6,618 nucleotides of DNA from Thermoanaerobaculaceae bacterium (GCA_012798145.1 JAAZNT010000043.1:1-6618), one strand, 5' to 3'; positions 1 to 6,330 are shown, numbered from the stretch's first letter. Program-made: numbers and translations. Notes: generated from the sequence alone by a model not told the origin.

Positions 1-6
1 AAGGAA

Positions 7-498
7 TTATTTTTGAATTGATTTATCTGCTTCCAAAACTTTCTCAGCCATTTTCCTTCTTTGCTCTTTTAATTTCTCCGATAGCCCCGGAACGCTTTCC
101 TGAATTATCTCTAACGCAAGATAAGCGGCGTTTTGGGCTCCGTTTATGGCGACTGTAGCAACTGGAATCCCCGGCGGCATCATAACGGTTGAGTAAAGCG
201 AATCAACCCCGTTGAGAGCGCCTGATGCGATTGGAATGCCAATTACCGGACGGGTGGTATGAGAGGCGACAACTCCGGCAAGATGCGCTGCCATTCCTGC
301 GGCGCATATAAACACTTTTATTCCTTCTTTTTCGCTCTCTTTCACAAATTGCTTGACTTCTTCAGGAGTTCTGTGTGCAGAAAGAATTCTTACCGTTGTC
401 GGAACCCCAAATTCTTTAAGTATATTGATTCCAGCTTCAACTTTTTCGTAATCATTTTGACTTCCCATAACAATAGCTACAATTCTTTTATCTGGCAT
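7..498 (-). CDS. purE: N5-carboxyaminoimidazole ribonucleotide mutase (class I PurE)
   Basis: Cytoplasmic enzyme of de novo purine synthesis that converts N5-CAIR to CAIR. At 163 residues it has the usual length for a stand-alone PurE. Seen in the sequence: the N-terminal phosphate/substrate loop MGSQNDYE (11-18, where many homologues have GSDSDW), the class I signature SAHRTP (40-45) with the catalytic-type His42, the AAGMAAHLAG loop (66-75), and the MPPGIPVATVAI segment (107-118). SAHR rather than SAHK points to the bacterial class I mutase and not the class II AIR carboxylase. The AAGM in place of AAGG is a variant I believe occurs in other bacterial PurE proteins. The ATG (496-498) is preceded by AGGAG at 505-509 with a 6-nt spacer. 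The gene is divergent from the DUF4388 operon and its stop lies 6 bp from the window edge, so any downstream pur gene is out of view. Identification is secure. Confidence 0.96.
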   Translation of the reverse strand: MPDKRIVAIVMGSQNDYEKVEAGINILKEFGVPTTVRILSAHRTPEEVKQFVKESEKEGIKVFICAAGMAAHLAGVVASHTTRPVIGIPIASGALNGVDSLYSTVMMPPGIPVATVAINGAQNAAYLALEIIQESVPGLSEKLKEQRRKMAEKVLEADKSIQK

Positions 499-520
499 AG
501 CGCTCTCCTACAAAGAAAAT

Positions 521-549
521 ATTATACATCAAAAGCCAAATTGTGGCAG
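521..549 (-). promoter_or_regulatory. Sigma-70-like promoter of purE
   Basis: Read on the minus strand, there is a perfect TATAAT at 521-526 and CTGCCA at 544-549 (4 of 6 matches to TTGACA), separated by 17 bp. The -10 ends 22 nt before the purE ATG, so the predicted leader is only about 15 nt and begins just ahead of the AGGAG. No operator or purine riboswitch-like structure fits in so short a leader, so any control would have to act on transcription initiation. The motif match is direct; its activity is inferred. Confidence 0.7.
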
Positions 550-617
550 AAAATTCTTTATAAGAGAAATTTTTTGCTTTATGTTCCTGTCCCCTTTAAT
601 TTATTCCAAAAAAATAC

Positions 618-623
618 TATAAT
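618..623 (+). promoter_or_regulatory. Probable -10 element of the DUF4388-rnj-uppP operon
   Basis: A perfect TATAAT lies 20 nt upstream of the ATG at 644. The -35 region at 17-bp spacing (595-600, TTTAAT) is poor, with 3 of 6 matches, so the promoter is weak, activator-dependent or read by another sigma factor. It is the only promoter-like site seen between purE and the four-gene unit, so it probably drives all four genes. The -10 overlaps a TTG that would otherwise extend the first reading frame, which argues against that earlier start. Confidence 0.5.
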
Positions 624-634
624 TGAAAATTTGT

Positions 635-639
635 AGGAG
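635..639 (+). promoter_or_regulatory. Ribosome binding site fixing the DUF4388 protein start
   Basis: AGGAG lies 4 nt before the ATG at 644. An in-frame TTG at 623 would place this site inside the coding region, so 644 is the better start. Confidence 0.8.
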
Positions 640-643
640 TATT

Positions 644-1387
644 ATGAAAGACTACATTTACGAAGGCGACATTAGCGAAACTCCTTTGCCGGAAGTTCTG
701 CAGAAAATAAACTATTACAAAGTTCCGGGAGTGTTGACGGTTAAGAACAGCAAAGGCGCAAAAGAAATTTTCATATCAGGCGGTGAAGTTATTTTTGCTT
801 CTTCTACATTTGAAGACGACAGACTTGGCGAATTTCTGCTTGCAAGAAAGAAGATAACTCAAGCGGATTATGACAAATCCGTTGAAATACTCAAAACAAC
901 AGGAAAAAGGCAGGGAAAAATCTTCATAGAACTTGGAGTTTTGACTCCCTCTGAACTTTTGGAACTTGTCAAAGAACAGGTTATGGCTATAATTTGGTCT
1001 CTTTTTGAGTGGACTGAAGGAAGCATAACCTTTAAAGTCGGGAAATTTAAAGATGATGAAGTTATAAAGTTAAATCTTGACACTCGGCTTGTGATTCTTG
1101 AAGGAATCAAAAGAATTTCCGACCCCAAGAGAGTTGTTAAATGGCTTGGGAAAAAAGATGATGTTTTCGAGCCATCTGAAAACGCCCTTGCGCTTCTTCC
1201 AACTCTTCCTTTAAGTCTTGATGAAAAAAGAATATTTAGATTTGTTGACGGAAGAAGGACATTTTTGATGCTTCTTGAAGTTTCACCGATAGATTCGGGA
1301 AAGACCGCAAAAATTCTTTACGCCCTTTACATCCTTGGCTTGATAAAAAAGAGGGAAAGCGGGATAAAAATCAAGGCTGGCTTGTAA
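644..1387 (+). CDS. DUF4388 (PatA N-terminal-like) domain protein with C-terminal winged-helix-like region
   Basis: A 247-residue soluble protein with no signal peptide or membrane segment. Residues 5-65 match the DUF4388 pattern: YEGDISETPLPEVLQKI, then PGVLTV, a strand-rich segment with the GGEVIFASS turn (46-54), and DDRLGEFLL (58-66). Residues 67-130 continue the typical helical part (GKIFIELGVLTP, 91-102; a LFEWTEGSITF segment, 120-130). Residues 186-236 (LPLSLDEKRIFRFVDGRR, then SGKTAKILYALYILGLIKKR) look like the small winged-helix-type tail often found in these proteins. Family members are often linked to response regulators or gliding/signalling genes, but their biochemical role is unsettled, so no function is assigned. 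The ATG at 644 is chosen from AGGAG at 635-639, giving a protein 7 residues shorter than the longest frame. The stop TAA directly abuts the RNase J start, implying translational coupling. Confidence 0.85.
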   Translation: MKDYIYEGDISETPLPEVLQKINYYKVPGVLTVKNSKGAKEIFISGGEVIFASSTFEDDRLGEFLLARKKITQADYDKSVEILKTTGKRQGKIFIELGVLTPSELLELVKEQVMAIIWSLFEWTEGSITFKVGKFKDDEVIKLNLDTRLVILEGIKRISDPKRVVKWLGKKDDVFEPSENALALLPTLPLSLDEKRIFRFVDGRRTFLMLLEVSPIDSGKTAKILYALYILGLIKKRESGIKIKAGL

Positions 1388-3040
1388 ATGCTGAAAATAT
1401 CTTTTCTCGGTGGGCTTGGGGAATTCGGCAGAAATATGACAATCTACGAAAGCGATGGGTATTGCCTGATTGTAGATTGCGGAATGATGTTTCCAGAAGC
1501 AGACACATTTGGCGTTGACAGAGTTATCCCCGATTTTCAGTATATTCTTGAGAGGAAAGAAACGCAAAAATTTGCTCTTCTTTTAACTCACGCTCATGAA
1601 GATCACATTGGTGCTGTTCCTTTTCTTCTAAAACAGATAGATGTCCCGGTTTTTTCTTCTCCATTTGCATACGGGCTTCTTGAAAAGAAAATTGTTGAAA
1701 TGGAGCTTGATTTTCCAGATTTTACAGATATTTCAAAATTGGAAAAAATCAATTATGGTCCATTTTCAATTGAGACGGTCTTTGTCACACATTCAATACC
1801 AGAAGCATATTCTGTTTCTTTGCAGTGCGAAGATGGAAGATTCCTTCATTCAAGCGATTTTAAGTTTGATCAAACGCCTCTTGATGCAAAAATAACTGAT
1901 TACAGCAAACTTCAGAAAATTGGTAGCGAAGGGGTAACCGCCATCCTGATAGACAGCACGAACGCAGAAACCTCAGGCATAGCGGGGAGCGAAAAAGGCG
2001 TTTTTAAAAATATGGAAAAATACATTTCCTCTTTTAAAAAAAGATTGATTGTCACTCTCTTTTCAACAAATATCCAAAGGATACAAGGGGTTTTATCCCT
2101 TGCCGAAAAGTACGACAAAAAAGTGGCTTTTTTGGGAAGGTCTTTAATTGGAAATATTGAAGTTGCAGAGAGGCTTGGACACCTTAAATACCCTCCAAAT
2201 GTTGTTATTAAAGCAGATGATATAGAAAGGATGGAGGATGGCGAAGTTGTTGTCATCGCTACGGGCAGTCAGGGAGAGCCTTTTTCTGCTTTGAGCAGAA
2301 TCGCCTTTGATGAAATGAAGGAACTCTCTATTGAAAAAGGTGATTTGGTCCTGTTTTCAGCAAGGATGATTCCCGGAAATGAAAAAAGGATAGGCAAGAT
2401 AATAAATCAGGTTTACAGAAAGGGCGGAAGGGTTATAACTCCCAAGGATGACCCTTCTGTTCATGTTTCCGGGCATGCATCTCAGGAAGAGTTGAAACTT
2501 ATGGCGTCTTGGGCAAAGGCGAAATATTATATCCCTATTCACGGCGAGTTCAGGCAACTTAAAGAAAATGCTGAACTGGCAAAAGAACTTGGGTATGAAG
2601 AGGAAAATATTTTGATAAATGAAGTGGGAGACACCCTCGTTTTTGAAAAAGGCAAATTTCTTCGTAAGGAAAAATTTCCCGCTGGAATGGTTTGGCTTGA
2701 TGGGGAGTCGGGAGACCCTGTTGGAAAACTTCTTTTGAGAGACAGGAGGCACCTCGGGAATGAAGGTTTCGTTCTTCCTGTGGTAGTTGTAAATTCAAAC
2801 GAGGGATGCTTTGAAGGCGAACCAGAAATAATACATAGAGGCTATCCTCCCTTTGAAAGCCAGCCTGATTTGCTTGATGAGATAAAAAGAAGCATAAAAG
2901 GTCTTGAAAAAGAACTTACAAAAGCGGAACTTTCCGATCAAAATATTGTCAAAGCAAGGGTTAAATCTTCAGTGAAAAAGTCTCTTAAAAGAAGAGAGGC
3001 AAAAATTCCTGTTGTAATCCCTGTGGTGATGGAGGTTTAA
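1388..3040 (+). CDS. rnj: Ribonuclease J (metallo-beta-lactamase/beta-CASP ribonuclease)
   Basis: Cytoplasmic RNase J with the family's 5'-3' exonuclease and endonuclease fold, acting in mRNA decay and rRNA/5'-end processing. The 550 residues match the full family length. Domain order: metallo-beta-lactamase part with the zinc motif THAHEDHIG (67-75; His68, His70, Asp72, His73), VTHSIPEA (134-141, His135) and HSSDFKFD (154-161, Asp157; commonly HTGDFKFD). The beta-CASP domain carries ATGSQGEP (291-298) and HVSGHAS (359-365). The lactamase core closes with PIHGEFR (383-389, His385), and a C-terminal domain ends in the typical IPVVIPVVMEV. All metal ligands are present, so it should be active. 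There is no N-terminal extension. The ATG follows the upstream TAA with zero spacing and has only a weak AAGG-type site, consistent with coupled translation. The stop is immediately followed by the uppP start. Whether this genome also has RNase E or a second RNase J cannot be seen. Confidence 0.95.
   Translation: MLKISFLGGLGEFGRNMTIYESDGYCLIVDCGMMFPEADTFGVDRVIPDFQYILERKETQKFALLLTHAHEDHIGAVPFLLKQIDVPVFSSPFAYGLLEKKIVEMELDFPDFTDISKLEKINYGPFSIETVFVTHSIPEAYSVSLQCEDGRFLHSSDFKFDQTPLDAKITDYSKLQKIGSEGVTAILIDSTNAETSGIAGSEKGVFKNMEKYISSFKKRLIVTLFSTNIQRIQGVLSLAEKYDKKVAFLGRSLIGNIEVAERLGHLKYPPNVVIKADDIERMEDGEVVVIATGSQGEPFSALSRIAFDEMKELSIEKGDLVLFSARMIPGNEKRIGKIINQVYRKGGRVITPKDDPSVHVSGHASQEELKLMASWAKAKYYIPIHGEFRQLKENAELAKELGYEEENILINEVGDTLVFEKGKFLRKEKFPAGMVWLDGESGDPVGKLLLRDRRHLGNEGFVLPVVVVNSNEGCFEGEPEIIHRGYPPFESQPDLLDEIKRSIKGLEKELTKAELSDQNIVKARVKSSVKKSLKRREAKIPVVIPVVMEV
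3031..3035 (+). promoter_or_regulatory. Ribosome binding site for the TTG start of uppP
   Basis: GGAGG sits within the last codons of rnj, 5 nt before a TTG at 3041. It supports TTG as a real initiation codon, and the next in-frame alternatives would remove conserved N-terminal UppP residues. Confidence 0.8.
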
Positions 3041-3841
3041 TTGTCGCTTCTTTGGGCTGTTCTGTTTGGGATAATACAAGGGGCGTCAGAGTTCCTGCCT
3101 GTTTCATCTTCGGCTCACCTGACAATCTTTGGAGCGATCTCAAAGATTAAGGAAGAAGACGCTCTTCCCTTTTTCATCATATTGCACCTTGGAACCCTTC
3201 TTGCTCTTTTGCTCTTTTTTTTCAAGGATATAGTAGAACTTGGGAAAAGAACATTAAAAAGAGAAAAGGAGAGCGCAAAAATAATTGGGCTTCTTTTCTT
3301 TACCACTATTTTTACGGGGATTTTGGGTTTTGGGCTCAAGAAATTTGTTGAAAAAGTTTTTGTATCCCCTTTATGGGCTTCTATTTTCTTGATTTTTACT
3401 TCTTTTCTTCTTTTAAGCACATTATTGATAAAAAATAGAGAAGAAAAAGTTGACAAAATAGCGTCAATGGGATATTTTGCAGCGGCTTTAATTGGAATAG
3501 CGCAGGGGATTGCTGTTTTTCCGGGAATATCAAGGTCGGGTATTACTATTGTTGCTTCGCTTTTCCTTGGTCTTTCAAAAAAAGACGCTTTTAACTATTC
3601 TTTTCTTGCTTCTATTCCAGCAATTTGCGGGGCTTTTCTGCTTGAATTGAAAGACATAACAAATATAACTCACACTCTCGGAGTGGGAATATTGCTGGTG
3701 GGCTTTATTTTTGCATTTGTGACAGGATATTTATCGCTTGGATTTTTGAAAAAAAGCGTAATTAAAGGGAAATTGCACTATTTTGGCTACTACACATTTT
3801 TTGCTGCTATGTTTGGTTTTGCAGTTTATAAATATTTCTGA
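3041..3841 (+). CDS. uppP: Undecaprenyl-diphosphatase (UppP/BacA family)
   Basis: Integral inner-membrane enzyme that dephosphorylates undecaprenyl pyrophosphate to recycle the lipid carrier for peptidoglycan and other envelope polymers; overexpression of the family gives bacitracin resistance. The 266 residues are mostly hydrophobic helices, as in the family. Catalytic motifs seen: QGASEFLPVSSSAH (13-26), containing the (Q/E)xxxE pair Gln13/Glu17 and His26, and FPGISRSG (160-167) with Arg165. The HLGTLLALLLFF helix (49-60) is also typical. Translation starts at TTG (3041) directly after the rnj stop, with GGAGG 5 nt upstream; this start gives the normal UppP N-terminus. The next gene begins 12 bp after the TGA. 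Its position between RNase J and an exported chaperone-like protein suggests a shared housekeeping transcript rather than a dedicated resistance locus. Confidence 0.95.
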   Translation: MSLLWAVLFGIIQGASEFLPVSSSAHLTIFGAISKIKEEDALPFFIILHLGTLLALLLFFFKDIVELGKRTLKREKESAKIIGLLFFTTIFTGILGFGLKKFVEKVFVSPLWASIFLIFTSFLLLSTLLIKNREEKVDKIASMGYFAAALIGIAQGIAVFPGISRSGITIVASLFLGLSKKDAFNYSFLASIPAICGAFLLELKDITNITHTLGVGILLVGFIFAFVTGYLSLGFLKKSVIKGKLHYFGYYTFFAAMFGFAVYKYF

Positions 3842-3843
3842 TT

Positions 3844-3847
3844 GGAG
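3844..3847 (+). promoter_or_regulatory. Ribosome binding site fixing the start of the exported SurA-like protein
   Basis: GGAG lies 6 nt before the ATG at 3854. A TTG at 3842 would overlap this site, so 3854 is preferred. This choice also puts Lys2, Arg3 and Lys4 at the front of the signal sequence. Confidence 0.75.
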
Positions 3848-3853
3848 AATTTG

Positions 3854-5455
3854 ATGAAAAGAAAGATTTTTTTATCAACGGTAGTTTTTTTATCCATTTT
3901 TTTGTTTTTTTGCGCTAAACCTGAAAAGCCGGTTGCAAAAATTGGAGGCAACTGGGTGTCGTTTGAGCAGTGGCAAGCTTTTTTAAATAGCAATCAGTTC
4001 AAAGATTTTGACGATCAAGAAAAACTTAACAACGCATTTGAAAGTTTTATCAAAAGAGAACTTGCTTACGAAAGGGCAAAAAGAAAAGGACTTCTTGCCG
4101 GGAGATTATGGGAAGATCAAAAAGAAAAAATTGAGCGTAATACAGTGATTTACAACTTCATTCTTGCCAAATATCTTAATGGAGTTTCTGATCCCAGCGA
4201 AGATGAAATGTATGAAGTTTTTAAAATGGACAACGCAAGAAGACATCTTTGGGGAGTAGGGGTAAAAGGGAAGGAAAACGCATCAGAAGTCGCCAATGCA
4301 TTAAAAAGCGGGGGAGATATTGAGAAAATCTTTGAGCAGCACAAAAGTGATTTGCCAAACGGGCCTAAAAGTTATGACATAGGTTATCCCAAATTCAATG
4401 AAATTCCTCCTGAAATTCAAAAAGTCTTTTTTTCAGGAAATGATGGTGATGTCATTGAGCCTATCCAATTTTCCCAAGATGGTTATATGGTTGTTGTATT
4501 AAAAGAACTTCAACTTCCTCCGAAACAGGAAAAATACGACCAAATTGTCGCAAGGAAAGCGCTTGGCTTGAGATTTCAAAAAGCGATGTCAAAATGCAAC
4601 GACGATTACAAAAATAATTTCCCCGATACTTATGATAATCAAATTGTTTCTGAACTATTGAAAAATGAAAAACCCACGGATGAGGAATTGAACAAGACGG
4701 TTGGCAGAGTTGGGTCAAAAACGATAAAATACGCAAACCTTCTTGAAACATATTACAGCGATATGCAGAAAGGAGTAAACCTTCCGAGGAACGAAGAAAC
4801 TTTTAAAAAAGTTTTTGACAAAATTGTCCTTGAAACAAGAGTTTACTTGGCAGGCGAAAAAGAAGGAATTTTAAAGGACAAAAAAGTGGCTTCAGAGATC
4901 TGGGAAAAAACCCACGAAGCAGGGGCTTCAATGTGCTATCAAGACTTTGCAAACGAAGTTGCTATAAAAGATGAAGATTTAAAGAACTACTATGAAAAGA
5001 ACATAAATAAATTTGCAGGGCAGGGAAGTTATAACTTAAGATACTTGCTTTCAAAAACGCCGGAATCTCTAAACAACGCCGTAATTTTGTTCAAAAAAGG
5101 AGCAAAGTGGGAAGATGTGCTTAAATCTCCGGGAATTCTTCCTGAAACAGACAGTGGAATTTTAGGATGGAAAAACCAAAATGAAATTAACTCAATTATG
5201 CCTTCAAACATAAGTGAAAAACTTATGGGAATTGAAAAAGGAAAATGGCTTGCTGACAAAATTGGTCCGGATAGATTGATAGCGATCTATGTTGAAGATA
5301 AAAAACAGGGAGAAATTTATCCATTTGAGCAAGTAAGAGACAAAGTAAAGGAATTTTATATCAAAGAAAATGGAATAAAACTTTTTGAAGATTTTCTTCA
5401 AAATGAAGTGAAAAAGAGCATAAAAGTTGAAACTTATCCACAAAATCTCAAATAG
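3854..5455 (+). CDS. Exported SurA/PrsA-like foldase or chaperone with two tandem parvulin-like modules
   Basis: A 533-residue protein. The N-terminus MKRK followed by a hydrophobic stretch ending FLFFC (5-20) looks like a lipoprotein or membrane-anchor signal, with Cys20 as possible lipid site; the Phe at -1 is atypical, so an uncleaved anchor like PpiD's is possible. The mature part reads as two similar modules. Module 1 (about 27-240) has the SurA/PrsA-type opening VAKIGGNWVSFEQW, a helical region (55-125) and a parvulin-like part (about 128-220). Module 2 (about 283-525) repeats this: VGRVGSKTIKYANL, helices (312-385) and a parvulin-like part (about 391-482, including DSGILGWK). Catalytic-type histidines are largely lost: module 1 keeps His131 but has GYMVV where active parvulins have GYHII, and module 2 lacks both. 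It is therefore more likely a chaperone for exported proteins than an active prolyl isomerase; that is inference. Last gene of the operon. Confidence 0.75.
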   Translation: MKRKIFLSTVVFLSIFLFFCAKPEKPVAKIGGNWVSFEQWQAFLNSNQFKDFDDQEKLNNAFESFIKRELAYERAKRKGLLAGRLWEDQKEKIERNTVIYNFILAKYLNGVSDPSEDEMYEVFKMDNARRHLWGVGVKGKENASEVANALKSGGDIEKIFEQHKSDLPNGPKSYDIGYPKFNEIPPEIQKVFFSGNDGDVIEPIQFSQDGYMVVVLKELQLPPKQEKYDQIVARKALGLRFQKAMSKCNDDYKNNFPDTYDNQIVSELLKNEKPTDEELNKTVGRVGSKTIKYANLLETYYSDMQKGVNLPRNEETFKKVFDKIVLETRVYLAGEKEGILKDKKVASEIWEKTHEAGASMCYQDFANEVAIKDEDLKNYYEKNINKFAGQGSYNLRYLLSKTPESLNNAVILFKKGAKWEDVLKSPGILPETDSGILGWKNQNEINSIMPSNISEKLMGIEKGKWLADKIGPDRLIAIYVEDKKQGEIYPFEQVRDKVKEFYIKENGIKLFEDFLQNEVKKSIKVETYPQNLK

Positions 5456-5464
5456 ATAAGTTTC
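5429..5464 (+). repeat. Perfect 10-bp inverted repeat spanning a stop codon (possible weak terminator or 3' stem)
   Basis: GAAACTTATC (5429-5438) is exactly complementary to GATAAGTTTC (5455-5464), with a 16-nt loop. A G-U pair could extend the stem by one. The right arm begins on the last base of the TAG stop of the SurA-like gene. The stem has only three G-C pairs, and the nearest T run (5483-5489) begins about 18 nt later, so it does not fit a classic intrinsic terminator. It could be a 3' end-protecting stem, a weak terminator or a binding site. The structure is seen directly; the role is unknown. Confidence 0.55.
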
Positions 5465-5496
5465 GTATGTAGTAACCGCTCATTTTTTTAAAGTTT

Positions 5497-5525
5497 TTGA
5501 TTATTGAGTTGGTTTGCTGTAAAAT
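5497..5525 (+). promoter_or_regulatory. Sigma-70-like promoter of the anti-sigma kinase-STAS-HU unit
   Basis: TTGATT at 5497-5502 (4 of 6 to TTGACA), a 17-bp spacer and TAAAAT at 5520-5525 (5 of 6 to TATAAT). The -10 ends 23 nt before the GTG start at 5549, so the leader would be about 16-17 nt. Its presence makes the three downstream genes a separate transcription unit and rules out the longer reading-frame start at 5504, which lies upstream of the -10. Confidence 0.65.
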
Positions 5526-5532
5526 ATGGTTT

Positions 5533-5539
5533 AAAGGAG
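5533..5539 (+). promoter_or_regulatory. Ribosome binding site deciding the GTG start of the anti-sigma kinase
   Basis: AAAGGAG is 9 nt before GTG at 5549. An in-frame TTG at 5543 is only 3 nt away, too close, and the TTG at 5504 would place this site inside the gene. Confidence 0.7.
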
Positions 5540-5548
5540 TTTTTGCAA

Positions 5549-5962
5549 GTGCTTGAGAAAGTATCGATTTTATTCAATTCGGACCTCTCAATGACCGATT
5601 GCGCTGAAGAGTTTTTCAGGGCAGCGGTAAAGAGGTGGAATATTGAAGAGGATAGGATTGACTGGATCGCACTTTCTTTAAGAGAGGCCGTCAATAACGC
5701 GATAATTCACGGCAATCAAAATTGTCGGGACAAAAAAGTTGAAGTGGTTATGGAAGCAGTAGATAAAGAAATTCTCTTGAGAATATGGGACGAAGGCAGA
5801 GGTTTTGATATTTACTCTCTTCCAGATCCAACAAAAGAGGAGAACCTTTTGAGGCCTCACGGGAGAGGAATATTTCTTATAAGCAAGTTTGTTGATAGTG
5901 TAAGATTTGTTTGCAGAGAAACTGGTTTTGGTGTTGAACTTAAAGTTGAACTAAAGAAATAG
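5549..5962 (+). CDS. Anti-sigma factor-type serine kinase (RsbW/SpoIIAB-like GHKL ATPase)
   Basis: A 137-residue soluble protein that is essentially one HATPase domain, the normal size for RsbW-like proteins. These bind a sigma factor or other target and are displaced by an unphosphorylated STAS partner, which they phosphorylate on serine. Seen here: N box EAVNNAIIHGN (46-56, with Glu46, Asn50 and His54), G1 box DEGRGFD (81-87) and G2 box HGRGIFLI (104-111); all three ATP-binding boxes are intact. GTG at 5549 is preferred over TTG at 5504 or 5543 because of AAAGGAG at 5533-5539, the promoter -10 at 5520-5525 and the family length. The next gene, 13 bp downstream, encodes the expected STAS antagonist. 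No sigma factor or PP2C phosphatase is in view, so the target is unknown and need not be a sigma factor. Confidence 0.88.
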   Translation: MLEKVSILFNSDLSMTDCAEEFFRAAVKRWNIEEDRIDWIALSLREAVNNAIIHGNQNCRDKKVEVVMEAVDKEILLRIWDEGRGFDIYSLPDPTKEENLLRPHGRGIFLISKFVDSVRFVCRETGFGVELKVELKK

Positions 5963-5975
5963 ATAGGAGGAACTT

Positions 5976-6317
5976 ATGAAATTCGATGTTCTTGAAAAAG
6001 GAGATGTCACTGTCATCCAACTGAGCGGAAGAATAACACTCGGAAGCGGCGATGTGAAATTGAGAGACAAACTTGTAGAAGAACTTGAAAAAGGAAAGAA
6101 AAAAATTGTTCTTGACCTTGGAGAAGTTTCGTTTATGGATTCTGCTGGGTTGGGAGAACTCGTTGCTGCGTACACGAGTGCAAAGAGACACGGTGCCCAA
6201 GTGAAGCTTTCAAATTTGACAAAGAAAATAGACGACCTTCTTGACATAACAAGATTGTCTTCAGTTTTTGAAACTTACAATTCAACAGACGAGGCAGTAA
6301 AATCATTCAAAGGATAG
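5976..6317 (+). CDS. STAS-domain anti-sigma factor antagonist (RsbV/SpoIIAA-like)
   Basis: A 113-residue single STAS domain, full length for the family. It opens with a beta strand pair (VTVIQLSGRI, 11-20), continues with IVLDLGEVSFMDSAGLGEL (44-62) and ends with the conserved VFETYNSTDEAVKSF tail (97-111). Ser56 within MDSAGLG is the residue phosphorylated in this family, and Asp55 before it is also conserved, so it should be a working switch: the dephosphorylated form binds the kinase and frees its target. AGGAGG (5965-5970) lies 5 nt before the ATG, the strongest ribosome binding site in the unit, which fits a need for more antagonist than kinase. It sits 13 bp after the kinase gene and 13 bp before the HU gene. 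Confidence 0.92.
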   Translation: MKFDVLEKGDVTVIQLSGRITLGSGDVKLRDKLVEELEKGKKKIVLDLGEVSFMDSAGLGELVAAYTSAKRHGAQVKLSNLTKKIDDLLDITRLSSVFETYNSTDEAVKSFKG

Positions 6318-6330
6318 GACAGGAGAAGAA

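Noticed and set aside
549..577. AT-rich imperfect hairpin followed by a T run, terminator-like on the plus strand
   Set aside because: The stem is almost all A-T with a bulge, and no plus-strand gene ends upstream of it. It lies over the purE promoter region and is best explained by base composition.
259..636. Open reading frame of 125 codons on the plus strand, antisense to purE
   Set aside because: It overlaps a secure purE gene and its promoter on the other strand, is rich in Phe, Ser, Tyr and Asn, as AT-rich antisense frames are, and has no recognisable domain or ribosome site.
623..643. TTG start adding 7 residues to the DUF4388 protein
   Set aside because: The extension would include the AGGAG ribosome site, and its TTG overlaps the -10 box.
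5504..5548. Upstream TTG starts (5504 and 5543) for the anti-sigma kinase
   Set aside because: 5504 lies upstream of the promoter -10 and would put the ribosome site inside the gene. 5543 is only 3 nt from that site. GTG at 5549 has 9-nt spacing and gives the normal family length.
5434..5900. Possible replication origin, from the exact DnaA box plus a near-match TGTTGATAG around 5894
   Set aside because: Two scattered sites inside genes, with no cluster, no AT-rich unwinding element and no dnaA or dnaN neighbour. Not enough for an origin.
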